Source: Acidobacteriaceae bacterium
Lineage (GTDB): Bacteria; Acidobacteriota; Terriglobia; Terriglobales; Acidobacteriaceae
Assembly: GCA_003168235.1 (NCBI GenBank)
Contig: PMSZ01000360.1
Span: 1 to 8,457, forward strand
Direction: 5' to 3'
DNA: 8,457 nt
The notes beneath the pieces were generated by a model. The model did not search any database and had not been told where the DNA came from. It was given only the letters and a program-made list of their open reading frames with translations. The translations under genes and the position numbers were made by a program. Below, piece by piece: positions 1-6,798 of the stretch; the first letter of the stretch is position 1, and every line of letters begins with the position of its first letter.

Positions 1-681
1 ACCGACCTTGGTCGCCGTAAAGTGCAAGGAAACGTCAAGACCGGGAACGAAATCCTGTTGCACCCGCAACTCGCGAACGTAAAACGAGTGCCCAACATCC
101 TTGGAATGCATGAGCAGATGGACTTCTTTGTTCACGGGAATCGCCATTTCGGCGGTCACGATATCGTCCCGGGCATCGACGTCGTGCTCGGGATCGAGCC
201 CATAGTAGTTCTGCGATGCTTCATTCAGAAGTTCGGGGTGAATGGCGCCGAACTTTCCATCGGGACCAGGGTAGCGGAAATAAAACGCGAACTGGCCGGC
301 TTGGACCTGGATGGGCATGGCATCCGCTGATGGGGGCTTGAGGTAGACGTCGGCCCAGGCCTTCACTCCGAAGATACCTAGAGCTAACACCTCGATGCCA
401 ACGACAAGCACAGCGGCAATGACCAAGGCTTTGGCGCCGCCCGGAAAGTTCTTCAGCTTGGCATTCGGTCCGCGATTAGAGAACATCCAAATAAATATCG
501 CCAGCACAAATTGCGCGGCCAGAAACGAGATTCCGGCTTCCGCCATGGTCTCCGACGTTTGCTCGTCGATTAGATAGCCGTGCGTCGAGATGTCCTCCGG
601 CGGCGCCCATGTGTGCCGCAGGATGGGGATCGCGGACAGGATCGCGATCACAATAATGGTGACAGCAAAGAACTTCGCCAT
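1..681 (-). CDS. coxB: Cytochrome c oxidase subunit II (partial, 3' end outside window)
   Basis: Subunit II of a heme-copper oxidase takes electrons from a soluble donor through its CuA centre and passes them to subunit I. The reading frame runs open from ATG at 681 to the window edge, giving 227 residues without a stop. Hydrophobic segments lie at about residues 5-23, 49-68 and 84-108. The periplasmic cupredoxin domain begins near 122, with the aromatic stretch GQFAFYFRYPGPDG at 129-142 that is typical of subunit II. HSFYVRELRVQQDFVPG (198-214) closely matches the conserved HSFWVPELRGKQDVIPG-type segment, and His198 is the first CuA ligand. The remaining CuA ligands (the C-x3-C-x3-H-x2-M part) would lie outside the window. 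A GAGGGA ribosome site precedes the start by about 10 nt. It is the fourth gene of the minus-strand respiratory operon, and coxA would be expected next. Family is certain; oxidase subtype is not decidable here. Confidence 0.93.
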   Translation of the reverse strand, partial: MAKFFAVTIIVIAILSAIPILRHTWAPPEDISTHGYLIDEQTSETMAEAGISFLAAQFVLAIFIWMFSNRGPNAKLKNFPGGAKALVIAAVLVVGIEVLALGIFGVKAWADVYLKPPSADAMPIQVQAGQFAFYFRYPGPDGKFGAIHPELLNEASQNYYGLDPEHDVDARDDIVTAEMAIPVNKEVHLLMHSKDVGHSFYVRELRVQQDFVPGLDVSLHFTATKVG

Positions 682-741
682 GGTGGTTCGTCCCTCGAGT
701 TCCCGCCTCTGCGGTTGCCGTGCCTGGAATGGAAGGTACAT

Positions 742-762
742 CGGCGGGGACTGGCCCCGCCG
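742..762 (-). promoter_or_regulatory. Intergenic 8-bp stem-loop between cupredoxin gene and coxB
   Basis: CGGCGGGG (742-749) and CCCCGCCG (755-762) form a perfect GC-rich inverted repeat around a 5-nt loop, in the 90-nt spacer after the cupredoxin stop codon. On the minus-strand transcript no U-tract follows, so it is not a standard intrinsic terminator. It may be an RNA processing or stabilising hairpin or a partial attenuator ahead of coxB. The structure is seen; the role is inferred. Confidence 0.5.
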
Positions 763-771
763 CAGGTCACG

Positions 772-1473
772 TTAGTACGGTTTCGCTTTGAAGCTAAAGT
801 TCACTTCTTTGGTCTCATTGCCAGAAATAGTGACGTCGGCAGTCTGTGTGCCGTAGCTTTCGTGCCAGGCGGTGATGGTGTACTTGCCGGGAGGCAAGTT
901 CGGAAGTTTGAAATCCCCACCATCTTTGCTCACGTCGTAGTGCGACGTCTTGAGCACCGCAAACCAGCCGTGCATCCAGGGATGTATGTTGCACTGTACC
1001 GGAATAAATTCAGGTTTGTCGTATTGCTTCTTAATCGGCGGCGACCCGGCCTGCTGAGACAAGTTCCACTCTATGTTCACGGTCGGATGCGGGTGAATGT
1101 TATGCGAGGTCTGATCGTCGTTGGCGATGGCGAATTCCTGGTCAACGTGCATGGCCAAAACGTGCGGAATATACTGGCAACCTTTTTGAACGTAGGTTAT
1201 CGCCTGCGTAGGAATCTGGCCGTCATCGGGAGCTCCCGATGAAATGTAGACGACGACGTTGTCCAGTGCGTCGTTGGCCCCAGTCACGACGGTCTCCGAG
1301 GTAATCGGTGTAGGGTGCTGCTTGGCGCAAGATGGTTCCTTGGACATGTCGATCGGTTTCATGTGGGCGGGTGTGCCGGTGTAGGTCACCTTGCCACTGA
1401 CCGTCCCGGCAAACATCGCGGACGAGGCGACAAGCACCATCATAAGAACTAGCGAAAACCGTTTGTTACTCAT
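772..1473 (-). CDS. Exported cupredoxin (amicyanin-like copper motif) with C-terminal carboxypeptidase-regulatory-like domain
   Basis: A 233-residue protein, probably a periplasmic type-1 copper electron carrier. A signal peptide covers about residues 1-22 (KRF followed by a hydrophobic run ending MFAG). The copper site appears complete: His124 in SHNIH, then Cys161, His164 and Met167 in CNIHPWMHGW. The C-x2-H-P-x-M spacing is that of amicyanin (CTPHPFM). Residues about 183-231 (DGGDFKLPNLPPGKYTITAW) resemble a CarboxypepD_reg-like beta-sandwich. Cys49 and Cys99 lie outside the copper site and could form a disulfide. The start at 1473 is backed by a strong GAGGGGGA ribosome site 8 nt upstream. 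It lies 32 nt after the diheme cytochrome gene and 90 nt before coxB, so a shuttle between cytochrome and oxidase is a sensible inference. A structural copper-binding protein with no redox role is the alternative. Confidence 0.85.
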   Translation of the reverse strand: MSNKRFSLVLMMVLVASSAMFAGTVSGKVTYTGTPAHMKPIDMSKEPSCAKQHPTPITSETVVTGANDALDNVVVYISSGAPDDGQIPTQAITYVQKGCQYIPHVLAMHVDQEFAIANDDQTSHNIHPHPTVNIEWNLSQQAGSPPIKKQYDKPEFIPVQCNIHPWMHGWFAVLKTSHYDVSKDGGDFKLPNLPPGKYTITAWHESYGTQTADVTISGNETKEVNFSFKAKPY

Positions 1474-1505
1474 TCGAATATTCCCCCTCTGGTCTTGGTA
1501 TCCGT

Positions 1506-2465
1506 TTATTGGCCGCCGCCCGGCACTTTCTCATTGGCTGAAGCGGCTGGCGCAAGGCTGCCGGTCTTCTTCTCTACATACGGAGGGATCACTCCGTGCG
1601 CAGCCATCAGAATGTCGTTTTCCCTGCTCTTACGATGGACCTGCAACGTGCGCAGGAAGTGGACGAGGTCCCAAGCGTCGTTGGGTTGGATCACGTCCGC
1701 GAAGGAGGGCATCGGAGTGCCGTCCACGCCGGTCATGAAAATCTTGTAAATGTCCTGATTGGTGCTGCCGCATTTAAAGCGCGAGTCGTTTCCGGCAGCA
1801 GCAAAGTTGAACGGACGAATTGGATTGTCCTTGCTGTCAGTGAGGGTGGACGCGGACGGACCGTCGCCTTCGCCGTGCAGACCGTGACACTTCCAGCATT
1901 CGAGCTTGGCGAAAAGAGCTTGACCATGCGAGATGCTCTCGAGGGTCACCGGAGGCTCGGCCGGAACGGTGATGGGCACGCCGGCCTTTTCCTTCTCCCA
2001 ACGGGGGGAGAAGATTTTGATATAAGCGACAAGGTCGGCGCGTTCCTGCTTGCTGAAGGTATTCCAGATCGGCATGTTGGAGTTTGTCAGACCGCGCCCG
2101 ATCGTATTGAAGAGATCCTGATCAGTGGGCAACGTGCCGGTCAGCGTGGAGCGGCACTTGAACGTAGCAATAGTAAAGTCGCGTGGCTTGGGATCGAGCC
2201 AGACGGCATTTTCGCCGTTGGCGTCGCCGTAGTCCCCGTGACAGCCAGCACAGTAGCGCCGGTAGGGCAGCTTTCCGTCCGCTGAGTGGCCGGTGATGTC
2301 GCCGACGTGGCTCTCCGTGTTCCTGAAGGGGACAGGAGGCTTTGGGCCGACCGCGGGTTCATCCTGCGCCGAGGCCGGGGTAACGAACCCGGCCACGAAG
2401 AGCAGCCCCAGCATCGCCGCGAAGAAAGTCACTCCGATAGAACGCATTGGCTTCAAGCTAGTCAT
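1506..2465 (-). CDS. Periplasmic diheme cytochrome c with two duplicated heme domains
   Basis: A 319-residue exported electron carrier. The signal peptide spans residues 1-33, with a hydrophobic core at 11-28 and probable cleavage after ASA (31-33). Heme site 1 is CAGCH (72-76), with Met131 in NMPIW as likely sixth ligand. Heme site 2 is CWKCH (190-194), with Met252 in GTPMPSF as likely ligand. The two domains are internal duplicates: each has a Phe-rich segment, then FKC-x-ST (FKCRST 102-107; FKCGST 230-235), then a DQDLF/NQDIY helix, the Met loop, and a closing helix (DLVAYIKIF; DLVHFLRTL). ATG at 2465 is chosen because it starts a proper signal peptide; the ribosome site (AAGGGT) is weak, and ATG 2447 is also possible. 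It sits 64 nt after the Cyc2-like gene and 32 nt before the cupredoxin gene. In position and heme number it parallels cyc1 of the A. ferrooxidans rus operon, but it may not be orthologous. Confidence 0.9.
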   Translation of the reverse strand: MTSLKPMRSIGVTFFAAMLGLLFVAGFVTPASAQDEPAVGPKPPVPFRNTESHVGDITGHSADGKLPYRRYCAGCHGDYGDANGENAVWLDPKPRDFTIATFKCRSTLTGTLPTDQDLFNTIGRGLTNSNMPIWNTFSKQERADLVAYIKIFSPRWEKEKAGVPITVPAEPPVTLESISHGQALFAKLECWKCHGLHGEGDGPSASTLTDSKDNPIRPFNFAAAGNDSRFKCGSTNQDIYKIFMTGVDGTPMPSFADVIQPNDAWDLVHFLRTLQVHRKSRENDILMAAHGVIPPYVEKKTGSLAPAASANEKVPGGGQ

Positions 2466-2495
2466 AGTCAGCACCCTTAAACCGAAGTCAGCTCC

Positions 2496-2526
2496 GGCGA
2501 ATTGAATTCGCCAGCGGGAAATCCCG
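2496..2526 (-). promoter_or_regulatory. Two adjacent inverted repeats in the spacer after the Cyc2-like gene
   Basis: The 64-nt spacer between the Cyc2-like and diheme cytochrome genes holds two dyads in tandem. The first read on the transcript is CGGGA/TCCCG (2515-2526). The second is GGCGAATT/AATTCGCC (2496-2512), symmetric apart from its central base. As RNA the second forms a stem of 6 to 8 pairs with a 5-nt loop. No U-run follows, so a full terminator is unlikely. An mRNA-stabilising or processing element giving different amounts of the first and later proteins is possible. Confidence 0.5.
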
Positions 2527-2529
2527 TGG

Positions 2530-4020
2530 TTAGAAATCGAAGTCCATTCCAAACAACAATTCGCTGGTGCTTGTGTTGGTGGCATTGCCAAGCGAGTTTG
2601 AAGGTCCCGTTCCGATCTGTTGAAACTCGTTAAATTCGCCAAAATAAGCAAAGCCTGCGCGGCTGGTCATAAACGGGTTGTAACGGAAGCCGATGGAATA
2701 GTTGTTGATGTTGCCGAGGTTGCCCGCAGTGCCCGGTGTGGCTTGTTGCGACATCCGCTCTGCCTCATAGACCGCTTTGAGGATCAGCTGCGGACTGTAC
2801 ACGTAGCGGGCTTCGAAGGTGTAACCGTTCCATGTGGGCGCCCGCGATCCGGTGGGAAGAGTCGACCCAGGCGTGTTGTTCGGAGGACAGCCGGGGCTGC
2901 CTGCCGGACCGGCACAGGTTGTACCTCCATTTCCATCGGTGGCCACTGCATTGCCATATCCCTGGCCAAACCACGCGTTATCTTCGCCGTGCTGGGTAAC
3001 AACGTTGAGGTCAAAGTGCGGACCGAAGTAGAACTGTCCGTAGAAGCCCACACGGCTGAATCCTTTGTTGCCAATTCCCGAACCAGGGATTGGGGCTCCG
3101 CCCAAAGTGCGATAGTACGTTGCTGCCTCGCCGGCGAAGGAGTACACGCCGACACGCTGCATCCCCAACTTCCCGGTATCAAACGCCTGGTCAAAGGTAA
3201 AGAATCCGCTATAGGAGTTGGATCCCGTAGTCAGGTTCACGTTGCCGTCGTTCGAACTGAGCAGGGACGCGGAAACCCTCGTCTTATCATCGACCGAGTG
3301 TCCCATATACTCAAGGCCGAACTGGTTGTCACCCATCTGTCCGAAGATGTTACCGTCATTGACCGGAATAAAGTGGTAAGTCTGATAAATACCACCGTTA
3401 CCAGTCAGCCACAGGGTGCGCTTTTCAGAAAGGAGATTGTTGAGTTCGAAGCGGCCCAACCTGATGTTCAGCCAGGGGCTGTTTCCGATGTTATCGAGAC
3501 GGGCGTTGACGCTTTCAAAGTGAAACGCGCCGGTCGGGTCCGACGATGGCAGTACGTAGAACGAAATGTTCTTTTCGAGAGTGCCGCCGGTGTGGAAGTC
3601 GAGGCCGCTGAGGTCGAAGCCGGCCGAGGTGATGCGCTGGATCGTCGTCCCTGTGATCCCGTAGCCCCCTTCGCCGTTTGGGCCGTACACGTCCACGTTC
3701 TGAGTGCTGCTCACACGGTGCCAGATGGGCGTGATGCGGAAAGTGATCGGCCAGTATCCGGGGTTCTGCCAAATCGGAGCGTCCCGATCATTCATCAGCT
3801 GATAGCCGTTGTCTCTGAACTTCAGGCCAAAGTTATTCAAGGCAGGCCAAGACTCGTGGCAGGCTGAACAGCGGAGGCCGTATTTCCTGGCGAAGGCAGG
3901 TAACGCGCTGGCGGATTGGCTAGCGCACAGCACCAGAAACATACACGCGAAAGCCGCGGCGAGTACGGAAATTACATGCCGCTGCTTCTGACAGAGATGA
4001 GACTGCGCCCACATACGCAT
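2530..4020 (-). CDS. Cyc2-like outer-membrane monoheme cytochrome fused to a beta-barrel porin
   Basis: A 496-residue protein that looks like a cytochrome-porin fusion able to pass electrons across the outer membrane. The signal peptide has its hydrophobic core at about 17-32 and probable cleavage after ASA (37-39). One heme site, CSACH (51-55), follows at once, inside FARKYGLRCSACHESWPALN (43-62). This matches the heme segment style of Cyc2 and related porin cytochromes: FAR..G..C..CH...P.L...G..F. Residues about 90-496 are rich in alternating aromatic and hydrophobic strands with Gly/Asn/Ser loops, and the chain ends in LLFGMDFDF, a typical outer-membrane C-terminal signal with terminal Phe. 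Cys369 and Cys378 lie in a long predicted surface loop. The frame stays open up to 4212, but ATG 4020 has GAGGAG six bases upstream and gives the correct signal peptide. It is first in the operon. Substrate (Fe(II) or another extracellular donor) is not shown by the sequence. Confidence 0.85.
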   Translation of the reverse strand: MRMWAQSHLCQKQRHVISVLAAAFACMFLVLCASQSASALPAFARKYGLRCSACHESWPALNNFGLKFRDNGYQLMNDRDAPIWQNPGYWPITFRITPIWHRVSSTQNVDVYGPNGEGGYGITGTTIQRITSAGFDLSGLDFHTGGTLEKNISFYVLPSSDPTGAFHFESVNARLDNIGNSPWLNIRLGRFELNNLLSEKRTLWLTGNGGIYQTYHFIPVNDGNIFGQMGDNQFGLEYMGHSVDDKTRVSASLLSSNDGNVNLTTGSNSYSGFFTFDQAFDTGKLGMQRVGVYSFAGEAATYYRTLGGAPIPGSGIGNKGFSRVGFYGQFYFGPHFDLNVVTQHGEDNAWFGQGYGNAVATDGNGGTTCAGPAGSPGCPPNNTPGSTLPTGSRAPTWNGYTFEARYVYSPQLILKAVYEAERMSQQATPGTAGNLGNINNYSIGFRYNPFMTSRAGFAYFGEFNEFQQIGTGPSNSLGNATNTSTSELLFGMDFDF

Positions 4021-4372
4021 ACCGCACTCCTCAGACAGGTCGTTAAATTTTGTCCAACAAACTACCACACGTGGCAAGCATCGGCAACTTGGCGATGCAC
4101 AAAAAACGTTGTCGCCTTGAACTTGCGTTTCAGCGAACTTTAAAATCCGCGCACCTAAAACATAGATCGCGAAACCGGTAATTTCTCCGATGGGCGTGGA
4201 TACTACTACCATCCCGAAAGGAACGCAATAGGGTTCGCAGAATTTTTTTGTAAAGTTTTCTGTATCGCTGTGAGCAAGGCATTTTGAAAAGAGTTATTGG
4301 GCGGACCCTGATGGTGAGTTGACAGCGGCGACATAGAGTAAGAAACTCGTGCAGGAGCACGGAGCGCTCGCG
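4021..4372. other. Divergent intergenic region between the respiratory operon and the SH3-protein genes
   Basis: About 350 nt with no credible gene. It should hold promoters for both directions. I see the ribosome site of the minus-strand gene (GAGGAG, 4027-4032 on the complement), the 21-bp dyad at 4078-4098, a T-rich patch around 4241-4260, and an exact TTGACA at 4319-4324 with no -10 hexamer at proper spacing. The open frames here (for example 4130-4414 on the complement) lack a ribosome site and any recognisable protein feature. Confidence 0.6.
4078..4098. promoter_or_regulatory. 21-bp near-perfect dyad, possible operator or 5'-leader hairpin
   Basis: The outer arms GCATCG (4078-4083) and CGATGC (4093-4098) and the inner arms CAA (4085-4087) and TTG (4089-4091) are symmetric about base 4088. 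Only two flanking positions and the centre break the symmetry. It lies 57 nt upstream of the Cyc2-like ATG. The length and spacing suit binding of a dimeric regulator. It could also fold in the transcript leader, though the loop would be tight. Confidence 0.45.
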
Positions 4373-5362
4373 ATGCAGGAAAGGAATCTTCGCGGTCAGG
4401 TTAGGCAAGTGCACGGTGCACTTCCAGCGATTGCGCGATACCTCAGCCTGTTTTTGCTGTTCAGCGCAGCGACCGTCCCCTCTCTCGGTCGAGATAAAAA
4501 CGTTCTCGCCTATGGTGAGGGGCTCATCGTAAACATTCCTATGCCGGAACCGGAAGTGACCCAGGTCGTGGAAGAGATCGTCGAGAACTCAATCATCCGG
4601 GGAACCAAGGAATACAACAAAGACGAATACGTTACGGGCGCGGTTGCGGCCACTTCGACAACCGTATTCCCGGAATGGACCGACGGTGGCAAGGTTTTCT
4701 ACAAGCTGAAAAAGCAGGCACTCGATCCGCGGGGTTTTAAAGACAGTGGCGACTTGGGGACGCTGGCCGTCCGCTACGTGGTGATGGTGCAGGGTTTCGA
4801 AAATACAGTCTTGCGCATCGACGCCGTTTTTGTGGAGGATTTCCGGCACACCGTCCATCCCTCCGATGGCTCGGTCGAGACCAACGAGTACAAGGACATC
4901 CGGGAACATCTCGATGCGATCGAGTTGATGAAGAAAGAAAACACCGAAGCGATACGGGCGAAACAGGACCGTTTGGCGACGGAAAATTTCGGCCTGGGCA
5001 GCGATAGCGTCTTGTTGAGCACCCCTCCACCGGATACCACCAGCGAAAACACGAATGGTCATGGCACGACGTCACAATTGGGCGCAGCATCGAGTCAACC
5101 CGACAGCCATCAACCGGAAACTCATCCACCCGAAACTCTGGAGCAACGTGTTGCCGAGTTGCGCCGTCAGGTGGAGCGGCTGGTGAAAAAGCCGGGCGCT
5201 CCGCTCAAGTCCGCTCCATTCCGCAGCGCGAGTACGCTGGTACCTCTGGAGCCGGGCGCAGAGGTTCTGATTCAGATCGCGACGCCTTATTGGTACGGGG
5301 TGGAGACCCGCGACGGGCAGCACGGATGGCTTCGCCGTGACGAACTGGAAACAGCGCCTTGA
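4373..5362 (+). CDS. Exported protein of unknown function with coiled-coil segments and C-terminal SH3-like domain
   Basis: A 329-residue protein of no family I recognise. An N-terminal signal-like segment has Arg/His-rich residues 5-22 followed by a hydrophobic core at about 23-36. A folded alpha/beta-looking domain covers 45-185, including the strand-like TLAVRYVVMVQGF and VLRIDAVFVEDF. Charged helices follow at 172-205. A Pro/Ser/Thr/His-rich linker covers 214-254, then a short heptad-type helix, LEQRVAELRRQVERL (256-270). The C-terminus (about 286-325) reads as a bacterial SH3-like module, with WYGVETRDGQHGWL (307-320) at the expected end of the fold. ATG 4373 is preferred because GGAG lies 8 nt upstream; GTG 4349 would add eight residues. 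The next gene follows closely and has similar architecture, so a shared envelope role is possible. The SH3 module suggests binding to peptide, peptidoglycan or a protein partner, but this is inference. Confidence 0.75.
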   Translation: MQERNLRGQVRQVHGALPAIARYLSLFLLFSAATVPSLGRDKNVLAYGEGLIVNIPMPEPEVTQVVEEIVENSIIRGTKEYNKDEYVTGAVAATSTTVFPEWTDGGKVFYKLKKQALDPRGFKDSGDLGTLAVRYVVMVQGFENTVLRIDAVFVEDFRHTVHPSDGSVETNEYKDIREHLDAIELMKKENTEAIRAKQDRLATENFGLGSDSVLLSTPPPDTTSENTNGHGTTSQLGAASSQPDSHQPETHPPETLEQRVAELRRQVERLVKKPGAPLKSAPFRSASTLVPLEPGAEVLIQIATPYWYGVETRDGQHGWLRRDELETAP

Positions 5363-5406
5363 CGGACCGTGGTTTGCTACCTACAAGTTCCCTAGACTCG
5401 ATTTCT

Positions 5407-6756
5407 ATGAGCTCGATGATCACGGTTTCGCGGTTCGCCTGCCGATTCCATCGCACAGCGGTGTCCGCGTTTTTTCTAATCGCACTTCTTTCGGGTCTTA
5501 TGGTGGCACCGCGAAGCACCCGCGCGCAAACTGCCGTGCAGGCGGGTCCGTACCAGCGCACATATGCTCAGTCGAAAAGTGCGGTCGAGAAGGCACTGAA
5601 GGAGATTCAACCCTCCCTGCGGGGCCGGTTGCCGACGCTGGAAGGGTTCGCGTCACCCGGAGATCATCCGTTGAGCCGCTACCAGCGCGGTTATTACGAA
5701 TCCGTAGTGCAGGTGACCTCGACCGCATCGGGCGAATCGGTGGTGCGGGTGAGCACCAAGGTCACGGCGTGGTACGAGGATCCAACAGCGTCGCGTTCAG
5801 GATACCAACTTCTGACTTCAAATGGCCGGCTCGAATCCGATCTGCTGGATCAGTTAACCGACCTGCTGGCGAGCAGTTCCGGTGCGGCGCGCTCGCCCGC
5901 GACTTCCGGTAAGGCTCCCGCGGCGACGGCTCCGACTGCCGGGGCTGCCGAACCTGCAATTTCGGCGCCGATGCCGCAGTTGCCAGGCACGGGGCACACG
6001 TTCTCGAGTTCCCTGGAACATGGCCTCTCGAGCCAGTTGGCAAACGCGAAGAATTCGCCGACCAAAACCTCTGCCGAAACGGCATCATTGCAGGCCGAAG
6101 CGGCGAGCCTGGAGGAAGTGCTCAAGAACCAGGCACATCCCAGAAATCTGGTCGCGATAAAAAAAGCCGGAACGGCGGTGGTTGATTCTCCCAGTTTAAG
6201 TGGTAAGACCTTGTTTCTCGCCGACGCGCACGATGAGTTTGAAATGTTGGATTTTAATTCGGATTGGGTCCACGTGCGGATTTCAGGCCTGTCACGGGGA
6301 TGGATATGGCGAACCAGCCTGGAGATGCCGGAGGGCATTTCGGAGGTTCCAAAAGCCGCCGCGGGGGGGAGCAAGATCGTCGCCGAGCTGTTCCAAGTAA
6401 TGCGCGAGGAAACCGGACCCTTCCCGGGAGATTGGGAGCCGCTGCGGGGCAAGAACGTTAAGATCATCTCGGTACAAAAGATCCAGGAGGACGAGAAAAA
6501 CAGCGGCGCTCAGGCTAAACTGGAGTACGCGAAGTCGTTGCTCGACAAGGACTATGCAGAGCTGGCCGCGCAGTCCAAGGACGTTGCTGGAGTGGTGCTG
6601 ATCTTCGACTCGGTCGATGGCGGCATGATCGCTACCACGCTGCCCACGATCCAGCAATGGAAGGCGGGCAAATTGACGGATGCCGCTCTTTGGCATCACT
6701 GTTATTTTGATCCGCCCGAGACGTTTACCGTTTCGAGTGTTGCGGTAGGCCACTGA
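5407..6756 (+). CDS. Exported protein of unknown function with central SH3-like domain
   Basis: A 449-residue protein from ATG 5407, not recognised as a named family. A signal peptide is clear: basic residues, hydrophobic core 19-34, probable cleavage after TRA (38-40). Residues about 48-155 form an alpha/beta-looking domain, with YYESVVQVTS, SVVRVSTKVTAWYED and SNGRLESDLLDQL. An Ala/Pro/Ser/Thr-rich linker follows at about 156-225. An SH3-like domain spans about 247-305, with DWVHVRISGLSRGWIW at 286-301. The last part (322-445) is a separate domain containing DVAGVVLIFDSVDG (392-405), unknown to me. Starts are uncertain: ATG 5416 also gives a good signal peptide, and TTG 5359 would overlap the upstream stop codon but makes the leader too long. 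No strong ribosome site is seen, so translation may be coupled to the upstream gene. The two genes are very likely co-transcribed. Confidence 0.75.
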   Translation: MSSMITVSRFACRFHRTAVSAFFLIALLSGLMVAPRSTRAQTAVQAGPYQRTYAQSKSAVEKALKEIQPSLRGRLPTLEGFASPGDHPLSRYQRGYYESVVQVTSTASGESVVRVSTKVTAWYEDPTASRSGYQLLTSNGRLESDLLDQLTDLLASSSGAARSPATSGKAPAATAPTAGAAEPAISAPMPQLPGTGHTFSSSLEHGLSSQLANAKNSPTKTSAETASLQAEAASLEEVLKNQAHPRNLVAIKKAGTAVVDSPSLSGKTLFLADAHDEFEMLDFNSDWVHVRISGLSRGWIWRTSLEMPEGISEVPKAAAGGSKIVAELFQVMREETGPFPGDWEPLRGKNVKIISVQKIQEDEKNSGAQAKLEYAKSLLDKDYAELAAQSKDVAGVVLIFDSVDGGMIATTLPTIQQWKAGKLTDAALWHHCYFDPPETFTVSSVAVGH

Positions 6757-6798
6757 CAGGCGTCCATATCTGGGAAGCGATTTGTTTTTTGTTTTGGC

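Noticed and set aside
580..1242. Plus-strand frame of 220 codons
   Set aside because: It is antisense to the cupredoxin gene and the start of coxB, both supported by metal-site motifs.
2620..3867. Long plus-strand open frame of 415 codons
   Set aside because: It lies wholly antisense to the Cyc2-like gene, which has a signal peptide, heme motif and outer-membrane C-terminus. The antisense product shows no recognisable domain and is a codon-bias shadow.
4021..4212. N-terminal extension of the Cyc2-like protein
   Set aside because: The frame is open, but the extension would bury the signal peptide, while ATG 4020 has a strong ribosome site at the right distance.
4319..4344. TTGACA as promoter for the gene at 4373
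   Set aside because: The only -10-like hexamers are 9 or 14 nt away, outside the usual 16-18 nt spacing.
4130..4414. Minus-strand frame of 94 codons in the divergent region
   Set aside because: No ribosome site, no signal peptide or domain, and it overlaps the start of the plus-strand SH3-protein gene.
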